Origin: Streptomyces sp. CB02366
GTDB lineage: Bacteria; Actinomycetota; Actinomycetes; Streptomycetales; Streptomycetaceae
Direction: 5' to 3'
DNA length: 64,000 nt
Assembly: GCF_001905905.1 (NCBI RefSeq)
Contig: NZ_LIVT01000001.1
Coordinates: 310,001 to 374,000 of the forward strand
Shown here piece by piece: positions 9,272 through 17,702 of the stretch. Position 1 is the first letter of the stretch. Every line of letters starts with the position of its first letter. The notes below the pieces were generated by a model. That model was not told where the DNA came from, made no database searches, and saw only the letters and a list, made by a program, of their open reading frames with translations. A program made the translations under genes and the position numbers.

Positions 9272-9889
9272 CTAACGGGCGGCGGGCAGCTGGGGCAGCT
9301 GACCGGCCGCCGCCACGCCTTCCAGATACCCCCGGGCGCGCTCGGTGCGGGGATACGCCTCCAGCAGCCGCCAGAAATCGGGGCCGTGCCCGGGAACGAG
9401 CAGATGCGCCAGCTCGTGGAGGAGCACGTAGTCGACGACGTACTCCGGCATCCCCTGCAACCGGTGCGAGAGCCTGATGCTGCCCTCGGCGGGGGTGCAC
9501 GAGCCCCAGCGGGAGTTCTGGTTGGTCACCCAGCGCACCGACAGAGGCCTGGCACGGCCGTCGAAATACTGGGCGGACAGCCGCGCGGCACGCTCCGAGA
9601 GCTCGGTGTCGCCCGGGACGCGCCGGCTCTCCTGAGCGGCCAGCTTGTCCAGCATCACGCCCACCCAGCGCCGCTCCTCCGCCTGCGACATCCGGGCGGG
9701 GATCAGCACGATCGTGCGGTCGCCCTCCCGGTAGGCGGAGACCGATTTCCTGCGCCGGGTGCTCCTGCGGACCTCGACAGCGCTCGCCGCGGCGGCGCGG
9801 GCCGGGCGGCTCTCCGCGCGGCGCGGAGAGCTTCCGGCGCCGCGCGCGGGGCTCTCCCCGGCGAGGCCGGGCAAGGGGTCGGCAGGCAC
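9272..9889 (-). CDS. YgjP/SprT-like zinc metallopeptidase (M48-type fold)
   Basis: 205 residues from a GTG at 9889. A basic, Ala-rich N-terminal tail of about 45 residues precedes the catalytic domain. The zinc motif LLHELAHLLVPGHGPDFW (HExxH plus a downstream histidine) and the preceding NQNSRWGSC block identify the YgjP-like family. It is cytosolic with no signal peptide. Members may be peptidases or DNA-associated; the substrate is unknown. It is divergent from the ThiF-like gene. Confidence 0.9.
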   Translation of the reverse strand: MPADPLPGLAGESPARGAGSSPRRAESRPARAAAASAVEVRRSTRRRKSVSAYREGDRTIVLIPARMSQAEERRWVGVMLDKLAAQESRRVPGDTELSERAARLSAQYFDGRARPLSVRWVTNQNSRWGSCTPAEGSIRLSHRLQGMPEYVVDYVLLHELAHLLVPGHGPDFWRLLEAYPRTERARGYLEGVAAAGQLPQLPAAR

Positions 9890-10207
9890 GTCACGACGTT
9901 ACCCGCTGTGCACGGAAGAAGTCCTGTCCCGGGAACGGTTCTGCGGCGATCCACGGCAGAGCCCTTCCGAGGCGGCCTGCGGCGGGACCGGGCCGGGGTC
10001 GTGCGCTGCGCGGCCGGGCCGGGGCCGTACGCTGCGCGGCCGGAACGCGGCGATCCGCTGATTGCACGATGAGCAGACCGCCCCTGTGGACAACTCCGGG
10101 CACGGTTCGGCGCGGGCCCGCATGCTGGCGGTGGTCCTGCGGAAATCCGTCCGGACCACCAGGTCGGCGGGCGCGCCCGTGCCCATGACACCACCGGGGG
10201 AGAAGTC
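9890..10207. other. 318-base divergent intergenic region with tandem 26-base repeat
   Basis: This lies between two divergent genes. It holds a tandem repeat of two 26-base units (9988-10013 and 10014-10039, two mismatches), built on CGGGCCGGGG and CGCTGCGCGG. No convincing ORF is present. Promoters for both flanking genes should lie here but I cannot assign clear -10/-35 boxes. Confidence 0.6.
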
Positions 10208-11485
10208 ATGTATCCGATGCTGAAGCCCGCACTCCGGCGCGCCTGGCGTGGACGGAACACCGTTCAGTTCGGTGTGACACCCGCGCATGCCGTGGCGCTG
10301 GGCCCGGTGGACCTCGCCACGGGAAGCTTCCTGGAACTGCTCGACGGCACACGCGGTCTGCCGTTGCTGCGCGAGGAGGCACGCGCCCTGGACTTGTCGG
10401 AACGTCATGTCGAGGTATTGCTCAGCAGGTTGGCGGAGGCCGGGCTCCTCGACGATCCGAGAGCCGCGGGACCGGAAGCCGATGTGCTGCGCCGACGGGC
10501 CGAAGTGATGGACCGACAGCGCCCCGACGTGGCGTCGCTGTCGGTCGTACGACCCGAGCCGGGCGGTGGGCTGCGCCGGATGGCGGCCCGGCGGGAGACG
10601 CGGGTCCAGGTGCGGGGAGCCGGCCGGGTCGGGGCGTCCATCGCCTCCGTGCTGTCCGGTGCGGGGGTGGGGCGGGTCGAAGTACTCGACGGGGGCCGGA
10701 CCGAGCTGTGGGACGTGGCGCCCGGGGGCCTCCCCCCGGCGGCCGTGGGGGAGCGGCGCGATGTGGCGGCCCGCCGGCTCGTCCGCCGTTCGGCGCCCGG
10801 GCCCGGGCCTCGGCGGAGGGCGGGCGAGGCCGAAGGGCCCGGGAAAGCGGGGGCCGGCACGTCGGGGACGGGGGCCTCAGGAGCGGGCGCGTCGGGAATG
10901 TGGGCGCCGGGCGCGCCGGGGGCGGGCGTGCCGGGGGCACGGACCGAGGTGGGGGCCGGCCCCGCCACCGGTGCCGGGGAGCCCGCCCTCTCCCTGATCG
11001 TCGTCGCGCCCCGCGACGGTCTGGCGGTGTACGCGCCCGCCGCGGACACGGCCGGACCCTGGATCGCGTCGGGCACTCCTCATCTGTACGCGGGAGTGAT
11101 CGAGGCCACCGGGGTGGTCGGCCCGCTCGTGCTGCCCGGGGGCACCGGTTGCGCGGGGTGCCTGGAGCTGCACCGCGCGGACCGGGATCCGCAGTGGCCC
11201 CGCATGCTGGCGCAGTGGCGGTCCGGGCGGCGGGGGGCGGTGCCCGCGTGCGATCTGGCGCTCGCTACGGCGGTCGCCGGGCTGGCAGCGGCGCATGCCC
11301 TGGCGTTTCTGGACGGGGACCTCCCCGCTACCACCGGGGCCCGCTGGGAAGCCGCTCTGCCGCTCCTGGACTGGCGGTCCGAGCCGATCGGCCCGCACGC
11401 GGACTGCTCCTGCGGGGCGGCCGGAGAGGTTGGGCGGGATCGGGCCGCCACCGGTGCAGGGGCGCAGGACACAATGGCGGGGTGA
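10208..11485 (+). CDS. solitary ThiF/E1-like protein with winged-helix N-terminus
   Basis: 425 residues; the ATG is preceded by GGGGGAGA. Residues about 15-85 look like a small helical/winged-helix region (LGPVDLATGSFLELLDGTRG), resembling the leader-binding segment of cyclodehydratase-like proteins. A Rossmann motif, VRGAGRVGASIASVLSGAG, begins near residue 135, followed by VEVLDGG. A low-complexity Gly/Ala/Ser stretch (about residues 210-255) interrupts the fold. The C-terminus carries a zinc-type set CAGC and CSC. No ubiquitin-like partner or precursor peptide is adjacent. It corresponds in position to mycobacterial Rv3196. An adenylating role is only inferred. Confidence 0.8.
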   Translation: MYPMLKPALRRAWRGRNTVQFGVTPAHAVALGPVDLATGSFLELLDGTRGLPLLREEARALDLSERHVEVLLSRLAEAGLLDDPRAAGPEADVLRRRAEVMDRQRPDVASLSVVRPEPGGGLRRMAARRETRVQVRGAGRVGASIASVLSGAGVGRVEVLDGGRTELWDVAPGGLPPAAVGERRDVAARRLVRRSAPGPGPRRRAGEAEGPGKAGAGTSGTGASGAGASGMWAPGAPGAGVPGARTEVGAGPATGAGEPALSLIVVAPRDGLAVYAPAADTAGPWIASGTPHLYAGVIEATGVVGPLVLPGGTGCAGCLELHRADRDPQWPRMLAQWRSGRRGAVPACDLALATAVAGLAAAHALAFLDGDLPATTGARWEAALPLLDWRSEPIGPHADCSCGAAGEVGRDRAATGAGAQDTMAG

Positions 11486-11549
11486 CCGCCGTCGACGGAG
11501 TGACACCGGAGGCCGGAGCGGCACGGCAGTCTGGGAACTGGAGGGGCAC

Positions 11550-12968
11550 ATGTCTGATCTTCCCCGGAAGGCGGTAACGCGCACGGCCAAGCTGGCCGCG
11601 CTTCCGCTCGGCTTCGCCGGCCGTGCTACCTGGGGCCTGGGAAAGCGCATCGGCGGGAAGTCGGCCGAGCTGGTCGCCCGGGAGGTGCAGCAGCGCACGG
11701 CGGACCAGCTGTTCAAGACGCTGGGCGAGCTGAAGGGCGGGGCCATGAAGCTGGGCCAGGCCCTGTCGGTCTTCGAATCGGCCCTGCCCGAGGAGGTCGC
11801 CGGTCCCTATCGGGCCGCCTTGACCAAGCTCCAGGAGGCAGCGCCACCGCTGCCCGCCCGGACGGTCCACGGGGTGCTCGCCGAACGGATCGGTGAGGAC
11901 TGGCGGGACTGCTTCCTGGAGTTCGAGGACGCGCCGGCAGCGGCCGCCTCGATCGGGCAGGTGCACCGGGCGGTGTGGCACGACGGCCGCCAGGTCGCTG
12001 TGAAGGTGCAGTACCCGGGAGCGGGCGAGGCTCTGCTCTCCGACCTCGCCCAGCTCAGCCGTTTCGCCCGGCTGCTCGGACCGCTGGTCCCGGGAATGGA
12101 CATCAAGCCACTGATCAAGGAGCTCCGCGAGCGGGTCTCGGAGGAGCTGGACTACGCACTGGAGGCGCAGGCCCAGCGGGAGCACGCGGCGGAGTTCGCG
12201 GACGACCCGGATGTGCTGATCCCCCAGGTGGTGCACCAGTCCGACCAGGTGCTGGTGACGGAGTGGATCGACGGGATCCCCCTCTCCGAGGTCGTCGCGG
12301 AGGGGACGGAGGAGCAGCGGGACCGTGCCGGTCAGTTGCTCGCCCGCTTCCTGTTCTCCGGCCCGGCGCGCACCGGTCTGCTCCACGCCGATCCGCACCC
12401 GGGCAACTTCCGGCTGCTACCGGCGAAGGAGGGCGATCCGGTCGGTGCGTGGCGGCTGGGGGTGCTGGACTTCGGCACGGTCGACCGGCTTCCGGGCGGA
12501 CTGCCGCGGAATATCGGCGACTCCTTGCGGCTGACCCTGGAGGGCGACGCGGCAGGGGTGTACCGGCTGCTGCGCGAAGAGGGCTTCGTGAAGGAGTCGA
12601 TCGACCTGGATCCGGACGCGGTGCTCGACTACCTGCTCCCGATCATCGAGCCCACGCAGGTGGAGGAGTTCACCTTCAGCCGGGGCTGGCTCCGTGAGCA
12701 GGCGGCCCGGATAGCCGATCCGCGCTCCCCCGCCCACCAGCTCGGCAGGCAGCTGAACCTTCCTCCGTCCTACGTCCTGATACACCGGGTGACGCTGAGC
12801 ACGATCGGGGTGCTGTGCCAGCTCGGCGCGACGGTTCGGATGCGCGACGAGCTCGAAGCATGGCTGCCGGGGTTCCTCCTGGAGGAGGCGGATCTGGAAG
12901 CGGAGTACGCGGAGTGCGCAGAGAAGGAGGGCGCCCCCGAGCCGCAGGGAGATGTCGTCGAGACGTAG
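11550..12968 (+). CDS. ABC1 (AarF/UbiB-type) atypical kinase
   Basis: 472 residues from an ATG with GGAGGGG upstream. All family motifs are present: KLGQ in GGAMKLGQALSV (about residues 60-75), the Ala-rich loop AAAASIGQVH, VAVKVQYPG with the lysine, E-L-D-Y in SEELDYALEAQAQ, HADPHPGN and the metal-binding DFGT. Such kinases (UbiB/COQ8, Rv3197) act on lipid and isoprenoid-quinone metabolism and have ATPase activity. It starts 64 bases after the ThiF-like gene on the same strand, so co-transcription is likely. In mycobacteria the homologue adjoins whiB7, as here. Confidence 0.93.
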   Translation: MSDLPRKAVTRTAKLAALPLGFAGRATWGLGKRIGGKSAELVAREVQQRTADQLFKTLGELKGGAMKLGQALSVFESALPEEVAGPYRAALTKLQEAAPPLPARTVHGVLAERIGEDWRDCFLEFEDAPAAAASIGQVHRAVWHDGRQVAVKVQYPGAGEALLSDLAQLSRFARLLGPLVPGMDIKPLIKELRERVSEELDYALEAQAQREHAAEFADDPDVLIPQVVHQSDQVLVTEWIDGIPLSEVVAEGTEEQRDRAGQLLARFLFSGPARTGLLHADPHPGNFRLLPAKEGDPVGAWRLGVLDFGTVDRLPGGLPRNIGDSLRLTLEGDAAGVYRLLREEGFVKESIDLDPDAVLDYLLPIIEPTQVEEFTFSRGWLREQAARIADPRSPAHQLGRQLNLPPSYVLIHRVTLSTIGVLCQLGATVRMRDELEAWLPGFLLEEADLEAEYAECAEKEGAPEPQGDVVET

Positions 12969-13188
12969 GCGACTGCGGGAGGGGAGCCGCGGGAGGAGGC
13001 TGCGGAAGGAGAGGAGTTCCGGGGCGCGGGCGGTCCCGGAGCGTAGGGGAGCCCGGGGCGTGAGGCCCCCGAACATCAGGGCCCCGGGGCGGGGATCCTC
13101 GAGGCGTGAGTGACCTTCGGCAGCCGACCGGGCGATCTCGGCACAGTGGCCCGTGCCGGGCGGTTCAGGTCGCGGGCCGGGGCGGCGG

Positions 13189-13500
13189 TCACCACCAGAG
13201 GGAGTCGAGGCGGCTTTCGATCGCGCGGATGTGAAGCCGCGCGCACTCCCCGCAGAAGTGGAGGCGGCACCCGTCCTCCACCGAGCAGAGCCAGGTGGGC
13301 GGGGCCGTTTCGCCTTCGGCGGTGGTGCCGCAGCGGGCGCACCTCACGCTTCCCCCGGCCAGCGGTTCGAGGGGGCCGGGCTGAACGGACCTGCCGAGCC
13401 GCTCAGAGGTGCCGGGGCGGCCGGGGGTATCGGCTCGTTCGGAGGGGGCGGGTCGTTCGGGGGGATCGGCTCGTTCGGGAGTATCGGGCTCCTCGTCCAC
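13189..13500 (-). CDS. small zinc-finger protein
   Basis: About 103 residues from a GTG at 13500; a second GTG at 13542 is possible. The first half is Pro/Glu/Arg-rich and disordered. The second half has CARCG, CSVEDGC and FCGECARLH, giving a six-cysteine cluster with a histidine near residues 60-90, typical of a structural zinc ribbon. The end IRAIESRLDSLWW is helical. I do not recognise a function; DNA or protein binding is plausible. It is the last minus-strand gene of this run and follows a strong terminator hairpin at 13544-13581, so it probably has its own promoter or depends on read-through. Confidence 0.72.
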   Translation of the reverse strand: MDEEPDTPERADPPERPAPSERADTPGRPGTSERLGRSVQPGPLEPLAGGSVRCARCGTTAEGETAPPTWLCSVEDGCRLHFCGECARLHIRAIESRLDSLWW

Positions 13501-13543
13501 CCTTGGACGATAGCCCCGCGGTGGGGCGGCCGGGGCCCCCACG

Positions 13544-13581
13544 CACGGCGGGGCCGCCCGTGTCCGGGCGGCCCCGCCGTG
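13544..13581 (-). terminator. hairpin terminator downstream of the 87-residue gene
   Basis: A perfect 17-base inverted repeat with a TGTC loop follows the stop at 13599. It would end transcripts from wblC and the small basic gene. Confidence 0.75.
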
Positions 13582-13598
13582 GGGTGTCGGTTGGACGG

Positions 13599-13862
13599 TC
13601 AGTGCATGACCGCCATGGCCAGCGCGCGGCGGGCGCGCAACGAGGCGCGCTCCGCACGGCGCTGCATCCGGCGGGCGGCGACCAGGCGGGCCGACTGGCG
13701 GTCGTCCTGGGCCTCCCGCAGGCGCTCGTGCATATGAGCACGGGCCAGGGCTTCGGGGATGAGTTGCATTTCGCGGGTCCTGTTCTGACGCGAGTCGTTC
13801 GCGCCGATGATGGTGACGTCGGGGGTGGCGGAGCCGACGGGCTCCTTCGTGGGGGTGCTCAT
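13599..13862 (-). CDS. small basic helical protein
   Basis: 87 residues from an ATG at 13862. After a polar start (MSTPTKEPVGSATPD) the chain is a long helix dense in Arg, Ala, Gln and Glu (residues about 30-80, LARAHMHERLREAQDDRQ), predicted coiled or nucleic-acid-binding, and ends MAVMH. It lies 92 bases downstream of wblC on the same strand and may share its regulated transcript. I recognise it as a conserved actinobacterial hypothetical without a known role. Confidence 0.72.
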   Translation of the reverse strand: MSTPTKEPVGSATPDVTIIGANDSRQNRTREMQLIPEALARAHMHERLREAQDDRQSARLVAARRMQRRAERASLRARRALAMAVMH

Positions 13863-13954
13863 TGGTGCCTGATTCCGAGGGTCATGGGTGTGGGGGTGGT
13901 CGATCGTTCCGATCCGCAACCGGCGTGTGGGGGCGGGGGCCCCACAGGTCGCGG

Positions 13955-14323
13955 TCACGCTGCGACCGGGTTCTTGCGCGGACGGCCGCGGGGCCGCTTG
14001 CGGGCGACGACGACGCCCTGGACGAAGAGCTCTCCGCCCCAGACGCCCCACGGCTCGCGGCGGTCCTTCGCTCCGGCGAGGCAGGCCTCGACGAGCGGGC
14101 AGGTGCGGCAGAGGGACTTGGCGTACTCGACGTCGGCGGGCGACTCGGCGAAGAAGACCTCCGGGTCGTAGGAGCGGCAGGGGACGGGCACGCCGAGGTT
14201 CTCGATGGCGTCGTCGAGCGCGGTGAGCGTGGTGAGCGGGGTCAAGGTGGAGTCCTCCGTGGAGCCGGGCGGCGAGATCGGGGTGGTGAGCGGTACTGAC
14301 GGGGCGTGCGTCTCGATGGGCAC
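13955..14323 (-). CDS. wblC: WhiB7-type regulator WblC
   Basis: 122 residues from the GTG at 14323; GAGGA lies about 11 bases upstream. The iron-sulfur ligands are Cys49, Cys72, Cys75 and Cys81, followed by the GVWGG turn (93-97), which contacts the main sigma factor. A C-terminal AT-hook, RGRPR (112-116), binds AT-rich DNA just upstream of -35 elements. WblC/WhiB7 activates intrinsic resistance to ribosome-targeting antibiotics and its own gene. A longer frame opens at a TTG (14440), but this overlaps the attenuator U-tract and is rejected. Expression is expected to be set by the uORF and terminator described below. Confidence 0.95.
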   Translation of the reverse strand: MPIETHAPSVPLTTPISPPGSTEDSTLTPLTTLTALDDAIENLGVPVPCRSYDPEVFFAESPADVEYAKSLCRTCPLVEACLAGAKDRREPWGVWGGELFVQGVVVARKRPRGRPRKNPVAA

Positions 14324-14442
14324 GGTGGGTGGTGTCCTCGTCTGGTCGTGCCGGCCTGTTGGCCGGTTGGCGGCTGCTGGTACCAGGTCCTGCTTGTCCC
14401 GAGGCTCCTTCGTTCCGTCCCGTCCGTTCGGACAAAACAAAA

Positions 14443-14475
14443 GGGCCGCGGATCCCGAGTGGGGTTCCGCGGCCC
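14443..14475 (-). terminator. intrinsic terminator (attenuator) in the wblC leader
   Basis: On the minus strand a hairpin with a 10-base perfect stem (GGGCCGCGGA paired with TCCGCGGCCC), extended by further pairs, is followed by TTTTGTTTTG (14433-14442). It is a U-rich intrinsic terminator, rare in this genome. It lies between the uORF stop (14500) and the wblC start (14323), the position expected for transcription attenuation of whiB7/wblC genes. Confidence 0.9.
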
Positions 14476-14499
14476 TGAAGGCGCCGGCCTGATGCTGGA

Positions 14500-14829
14500 T
14501 CAGGCTGGATCGCTCCAGGGTTCAGGCCCACGGAAGGCCCACATGGTGTGGTGCTGCTGCGTCTGCTTCGTGAATCCGGCACCGGCTGCCGCAAAGGCAT
14601 AGGCCTGAGCCTGCGCTGCCTTCGCTTCTGCTGCCGCCGGTGCCTGGATCGGTCGCTCATTACGCTCCCGCGTCACGGGGAGGCTCGCGGGGGCCAGCGG
14701 ACGAACGGCGGAGGCGCCGGACAGACCGGTGACGTGGAGCGAGGCAACCGAGGAGCGGGTGAGGCCGAGCGGGCAGGCGGAGACGACCGAGAGATCGGTC
14801 ATTTTCTGGGTTCCGATGATGCTGATCAC
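14500..14829 (-). CDS. wblC upstream ORF (leader-encoded regulatory ORF)
   Basis: 109 codons beginning with GTG at 14829, with an excellent GGAGG eight bases upstream. The product begins MISIIGTQKMTDLS and has an Ala/Gln-rich stretch near residues 65-90, followed by aromatic residues close to the end (TMWAF, EPWSDPA). The stop is 24 bases upstream of the attenuator hairpin, so ribosome progress on this ORF can couple to hairpin formation. Published work on whiB7/wblC describes uORF-mediated attenuation; uORF length and sequence vary between actinobacteria. Whether the peptide itself matters is unknown. Confidence 0.65.
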   Translation of the reverse strand: MISIIGTQKMTDLSVVSACPLGLTRSSVASLHVTGLSGASAVRPLAPASLPVTRERNERPIQAPAAAEAKAAQAQAYAFAAAGAGFTKQTQQHHTMWAFRGPEPWSDPA

Positions 14830-14952
14830 TTCAATCGCCTCCTCTCGGCGTCTAGGGGGACCGGCCGGGGCCGATCCTGCGTATTCGGATGAGTACAGCT
14901 GAGTACAGCACGGAGCCAGCGCTTCAGAGAAGCCGCTGTTTCCGTGGTTAAG

Positions 14953-14990
14953 AACCTATGGTGACGACTGGTGCGGGCGCAAACTATTTT
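14953..14990 (-). promoter_or_regulatory. WhiB7/WblC-type autoregulated promoter
   Basis: The minus strand reads AAAATAGT, then TTGCGC (-35, 14977-14982), an 18-base spacer and TAGGTT (-10, 14953-14958). An AT-rich block directly upstream of the -35 is the hallmark of WhiB7-activated promoters. The start would be near 14946, giving a leader of about 620 bases that includes the uORF and terminator. Confidence 0.8.
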
Positions 14991-15005
14991 CTGGACGAGT
15001 TTTGC

Positions 15006-17222
15006 TCAGGTCTCCTCGGTGGCCCCATCGGACTCGTCGCGAACCGTCTCACCTGCGCAGATAGCCAGAACGTCGGTGCCGAAACGGCGCAGTTTCCGGT
15101 TGCCGACGCCGGCGATGACGACGAGTTCGCCCTCGGTGGAGGGAACGGTCTCGGCGATCGCCATGAGCGTCTTCTCCGTGAACACGCAGTAGTCGGGCTG
15201 GCCGAGCAGGGCCGCCTGGGCGGCGCGCCAGTCGTGCAGCCGCTCGTACAGCGCCTCGTCCATGTCCGAGGGGCAGTCCTCGCAGCGCATCAGCTTCATC
15301 TCGCCCGCGTCGGTGAGCGTCCGGCCGCAGACCCGGCAGCGCACCGGGCTCCTGGGCTTGCGCTCGACGGCCGGGGCCCGGTTCGCCGCGGCCCGGCCGG
15401 CGCCCCGGTCGATGCCTCCGCCGCCGCCGGTCCCGCCCCGTACGCCCGAGGCCGCCGAGCCCGGCCGCAGCCCGTTCAGGAAGCGGGTGGGGCGACGGCT
15501 CGCCCGGCCGCCCGGCGACCGGGACAGTGCCCAGGAGAGCGAGAGGTGGACGCGGGCGCGCGTGATCCCCACGTACAACAGGCGGCGCTCCTCCTCGACC
15601 TGTTCGTCGGTCTTGGCATAGGCGATCGGCATCATGCCTTCGGTGAGGCCGACGAGGAAGACGGCGTCCCACTCCAGACCCTTGGCCGCGTGCAGGGAGG
15701 CCAGCGTGACGCCCTGCACGGTGGGCGCGTGCTGGGCGGCCGCCCGTTCGTCCAGCTCCCGGACCAGATCGGTCAGCGTCGCCCCCGGCCTGGCCGCCTC
15801 GAAGTCCTCCGCCAGGCGGACCAGCGCGGCCAGCGACTCCCAGCGGTCGCGCACTGCCCCCGACCCGGCGGGCGGCCGGGTGGTCCAGCCCTTGGTGGAA
15901 AGCACCGCCCGCACCTGGGAGGCCAGGTCCTCCGCCCCGTCGAGCAGGGAGTCGTTGCGCCCGGCGCGGGCCGCGCCGCGCAGGGCGGTGCCCGCCTCGC
16001 GGACCTCGGCCCGCTCGAAGAACCGCTCGGCGCCCCGCAACTGGTAGGGCACTCCCGCGTCGGCGAGGGCCTGCTCGTAGACCTCGGACTGCGAGTTGAC
16101 GCGGTAGAGCACGGCGATCTCTCCGGCCGGGACGCCCGCGGCGATGAGGTCGCGGATGCGCCGGGCGGTGGACTCGGCCTCGGTGGGCTCGTCCCCGTAC
16201 TCCGTGTAGACCGGCTCGGGGCCCTTGTCGCGCTGGGAGACCAGCTCCAGGCGGTGGTCGGCGGCCCGGCCGCTGGCCTGGCTCAGCAGGCCGTTGGCCA
16301 GGTGGACGACCTGGGGGGTGGAGCGGTAGTCGCGGACCAGCTTGACGACGGTCGCCCCGGGGTGGCGGGTGCGGAAGTTCAGCAGGTGGTCGGGGGTGGC
16401 CCCGGTGAAGGAGTAGATCGTCTGGCTGGCGTCGCCGACGACGCAGAGGTCGTCCCGGTCGCCGACCCAGAGGTCGAGCAGCCGCTGCTGGAGCGGGCTC
16501 ACGTCCTGGTACTCGTCGACGACGAAGTGCTGGTACTGGCCCCGCACGTGCTCCGCGATGTCGGCCCGGTCCTGGAGGATGCCGACCAGGAGCAGCAGCA
16601 CGTCCTCGAAGTCGATCACCGAACGGTCGCGCTTGAGCTGCTCGTACATGGAGTAGATCTGGGCGAGCTCCGCCGGGTCGCGGGGCGCGTCCCGCTGGGC
16701 CTTGGCGACGGCCGCCGGATAGTCCGCCGGGACGGTCTGGGTGACCTTGGCCCACTCGATCTCGCTGGTGGCGTCCCGCAGCTCGTTGCGGTCGAGCCGG
16801 ATCTGGCAGCGGGCGGCCGACTCGGAGACCAGCTGCACCTTCCGCTCCAGCAGCCGGGGCAGCTCGCCACCGACTGCTTTCGGCCAGAAATACTGGAGCT
16901 GCCGGAGGGCGGCGGAGTGGAAGGTCCGCGCCTGGACGCCGGTCGCGCCGAGTTGGCGGAGCCGGCCCCGCATCTCTCCGGCGGCCCGGTTGGTGAAGGT
17001 GACGGCGAGCACGGTGGCCGGCTGGAGGATGCCGGCGCGCACCCCGTAGGCGATGCGGTGGGTGATCGCGCGGGTCTTGCCCGTGCCGGCTCCGGCCAGC
17101 ACGCACACCGGTCCGTGCAGGGCCAGGGCCACCTCGCGCTGCTCGGGGTCGAGCCCGTCGAGCACGGCGTCCGGAGTCTCGGGAACCTGCGGGAAGAGGG
17201 TGGAGTGCGTTGCTGCTGTCAC
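15006..17222 (-). CDS. uvrD2: UvrD2-type superfamily I DNA helicase with HRDC domain
   Basis: 738 residues from a GTG at 17222. Helicase motifs are clear: Walker A AGAGTGKT (residue about 45), FTNRAAGEM, DEYQDVSPLQ, GDASQTIYSFTG and the late VTLASLHAAKGLEWDAVFLVG. A four-cysteine zinc finger (CRVC and CEDC) lies near residue 630. A C-terminal HRDC domain (about 655-730, LHDWRAAQAALLGQPDYCVF) completes the UvrD2 layout known from mycobacteria. It unwinds 3'-tailed DNA in repair. It is divergent from the mycoredoxin gene, and its stop lies just upstream of the wblC promoter. Confidence 0.93.
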   Translation of the reverse strand: MTAATHSTLFPQVPETPDAVLDGLDPEQREVALALHGPVCVLAGAGTGKTRAITHRIAYGVRAGILQPATVLAVTFTNRAAGEMRGRLRQLGATGVQARTFHSAALRQLQYFWPKAVGGELPRLLERKVQLVSESAARCQIRLDRNELRDATSEIEWAKVTQTVPADYPAAVAKAQRDAPRDPAELAQIYSMYEQLKRDRSVIDFEDVLLLLVGILQDRADIAEHVRGQYQHFVVDEYQDVSPLQQRLLDLWVGDRDDLCVVGDASQTIYSFTGATPDHLLNFRTRHPGATVVKLVRDYRSTPQVVHLANGLLSQASGRAADHRLELVSQRDKGPEPVYTEYGDEPTEAESTARRIRDLIAAGVPAGEIAVLYRVNSQSEVYEQALADAGVPYQLRGAERFFERAEVREAGTALRGAARAGRNDSLLDGAEDLASQVRAVLSTKGWTTRPPAGSGAVRDRWESLAALVRLAEDFEAARPGATLTDLVRELDERAAAQHAPTVQGVTLASLHAAKGLEWDAVFLVGLTEGMMPIAYAKTDEQVEEERRLLYVGITRARVHLSLSWALSRSPGGRASRRPTRFLNGLRPGSAASGVRGGTGGGGGIDRGAGRAAANRAPAVERKPRSPVRCRVCGRTLTDAGEMKLMRCEDCPSDMDEALYERLHDWRAAQAALLGQPDYCVFTEKTLMAIAETVPSTEGELVVIAGVGNRKLRRFGTDVLAICAGETVRDESDGATEET

Positions 17223-17702
17223 CCCGCCATGCTGCCAGGTCCCCGGGGGTGGACGCGGCGGTTGTCCACAGGGGTGAGGCATTCGTCGTACCGGGACGGA
17301 CCGTACGGGAGGGACGAGACGCAGGGGAGGGACGGGCCCGTACGGGAGAAGGGGGGCGGCCGTACGGAGGGGCCTGTGCCGTCTGCGCGAGGCCGATACG
17401 GGGCCCGGCGCGGGAGAGGCCGGGAGGGGGCCCGCCGCGGGCCCGCCGCAGGCCCGGCGCGGGAGGGCCCGGGGCGGGGAGCCCGGTGCTGGGGGCCCGG
17501 GGCGGGAGGGGGTGCGGCTTCCGCGCGTGGAGGTCGGCGGGCGGCCGGAATCCGTGCGCGGGGGCCGCTGCTCCCGTTGGGGGAATGGGAGCCTCGTCCC
17601 GTACGTTCCTAACCGTGCGGGACGGCCGCGGACGGCCGCCGCACCGCAAGTGACGCTGCCGGCCGCGCAGCGGTACGGACGAGACGAAGGAGCGCCAGCG
17701 AC
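17223..17702. other. 480-base divergent intergenic region, low-complexity, with the mycoredoxin promoter
   Basis: The left two thirds are purine/GC-rich low-complexity DNA with repeated CGTACGGGAG-like and GCCCGGCGCGGGAG-like words and no plausible gene. The right end carries the SigR-type promoter of the mycoredoxin gene. The uvrD2 promoter should lie near 17230-17300 but I cannot place it. Confidence 0.6.
17582..17607 (+). promoter_or_regulatory. SigR-type promoter of mycoredoxin
   Basis: GGAAT (17582-17586), exactly 18 bases, then GTT (17605-17607) matches the GGAAT-N18-GTT consensus of the thiol-stress sigma factor SigR. It lies about 95 bases upstream of the mycoredoxin start. Confidence 0.85.

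Noticed and set aside
13955..14440. wblC start at TTG 14440
   Set aside because: It lies within the U-tract of the attenuator and would add a non-family extension; GTG 14323 fits WblC length and has a Shine-Dalgarno.
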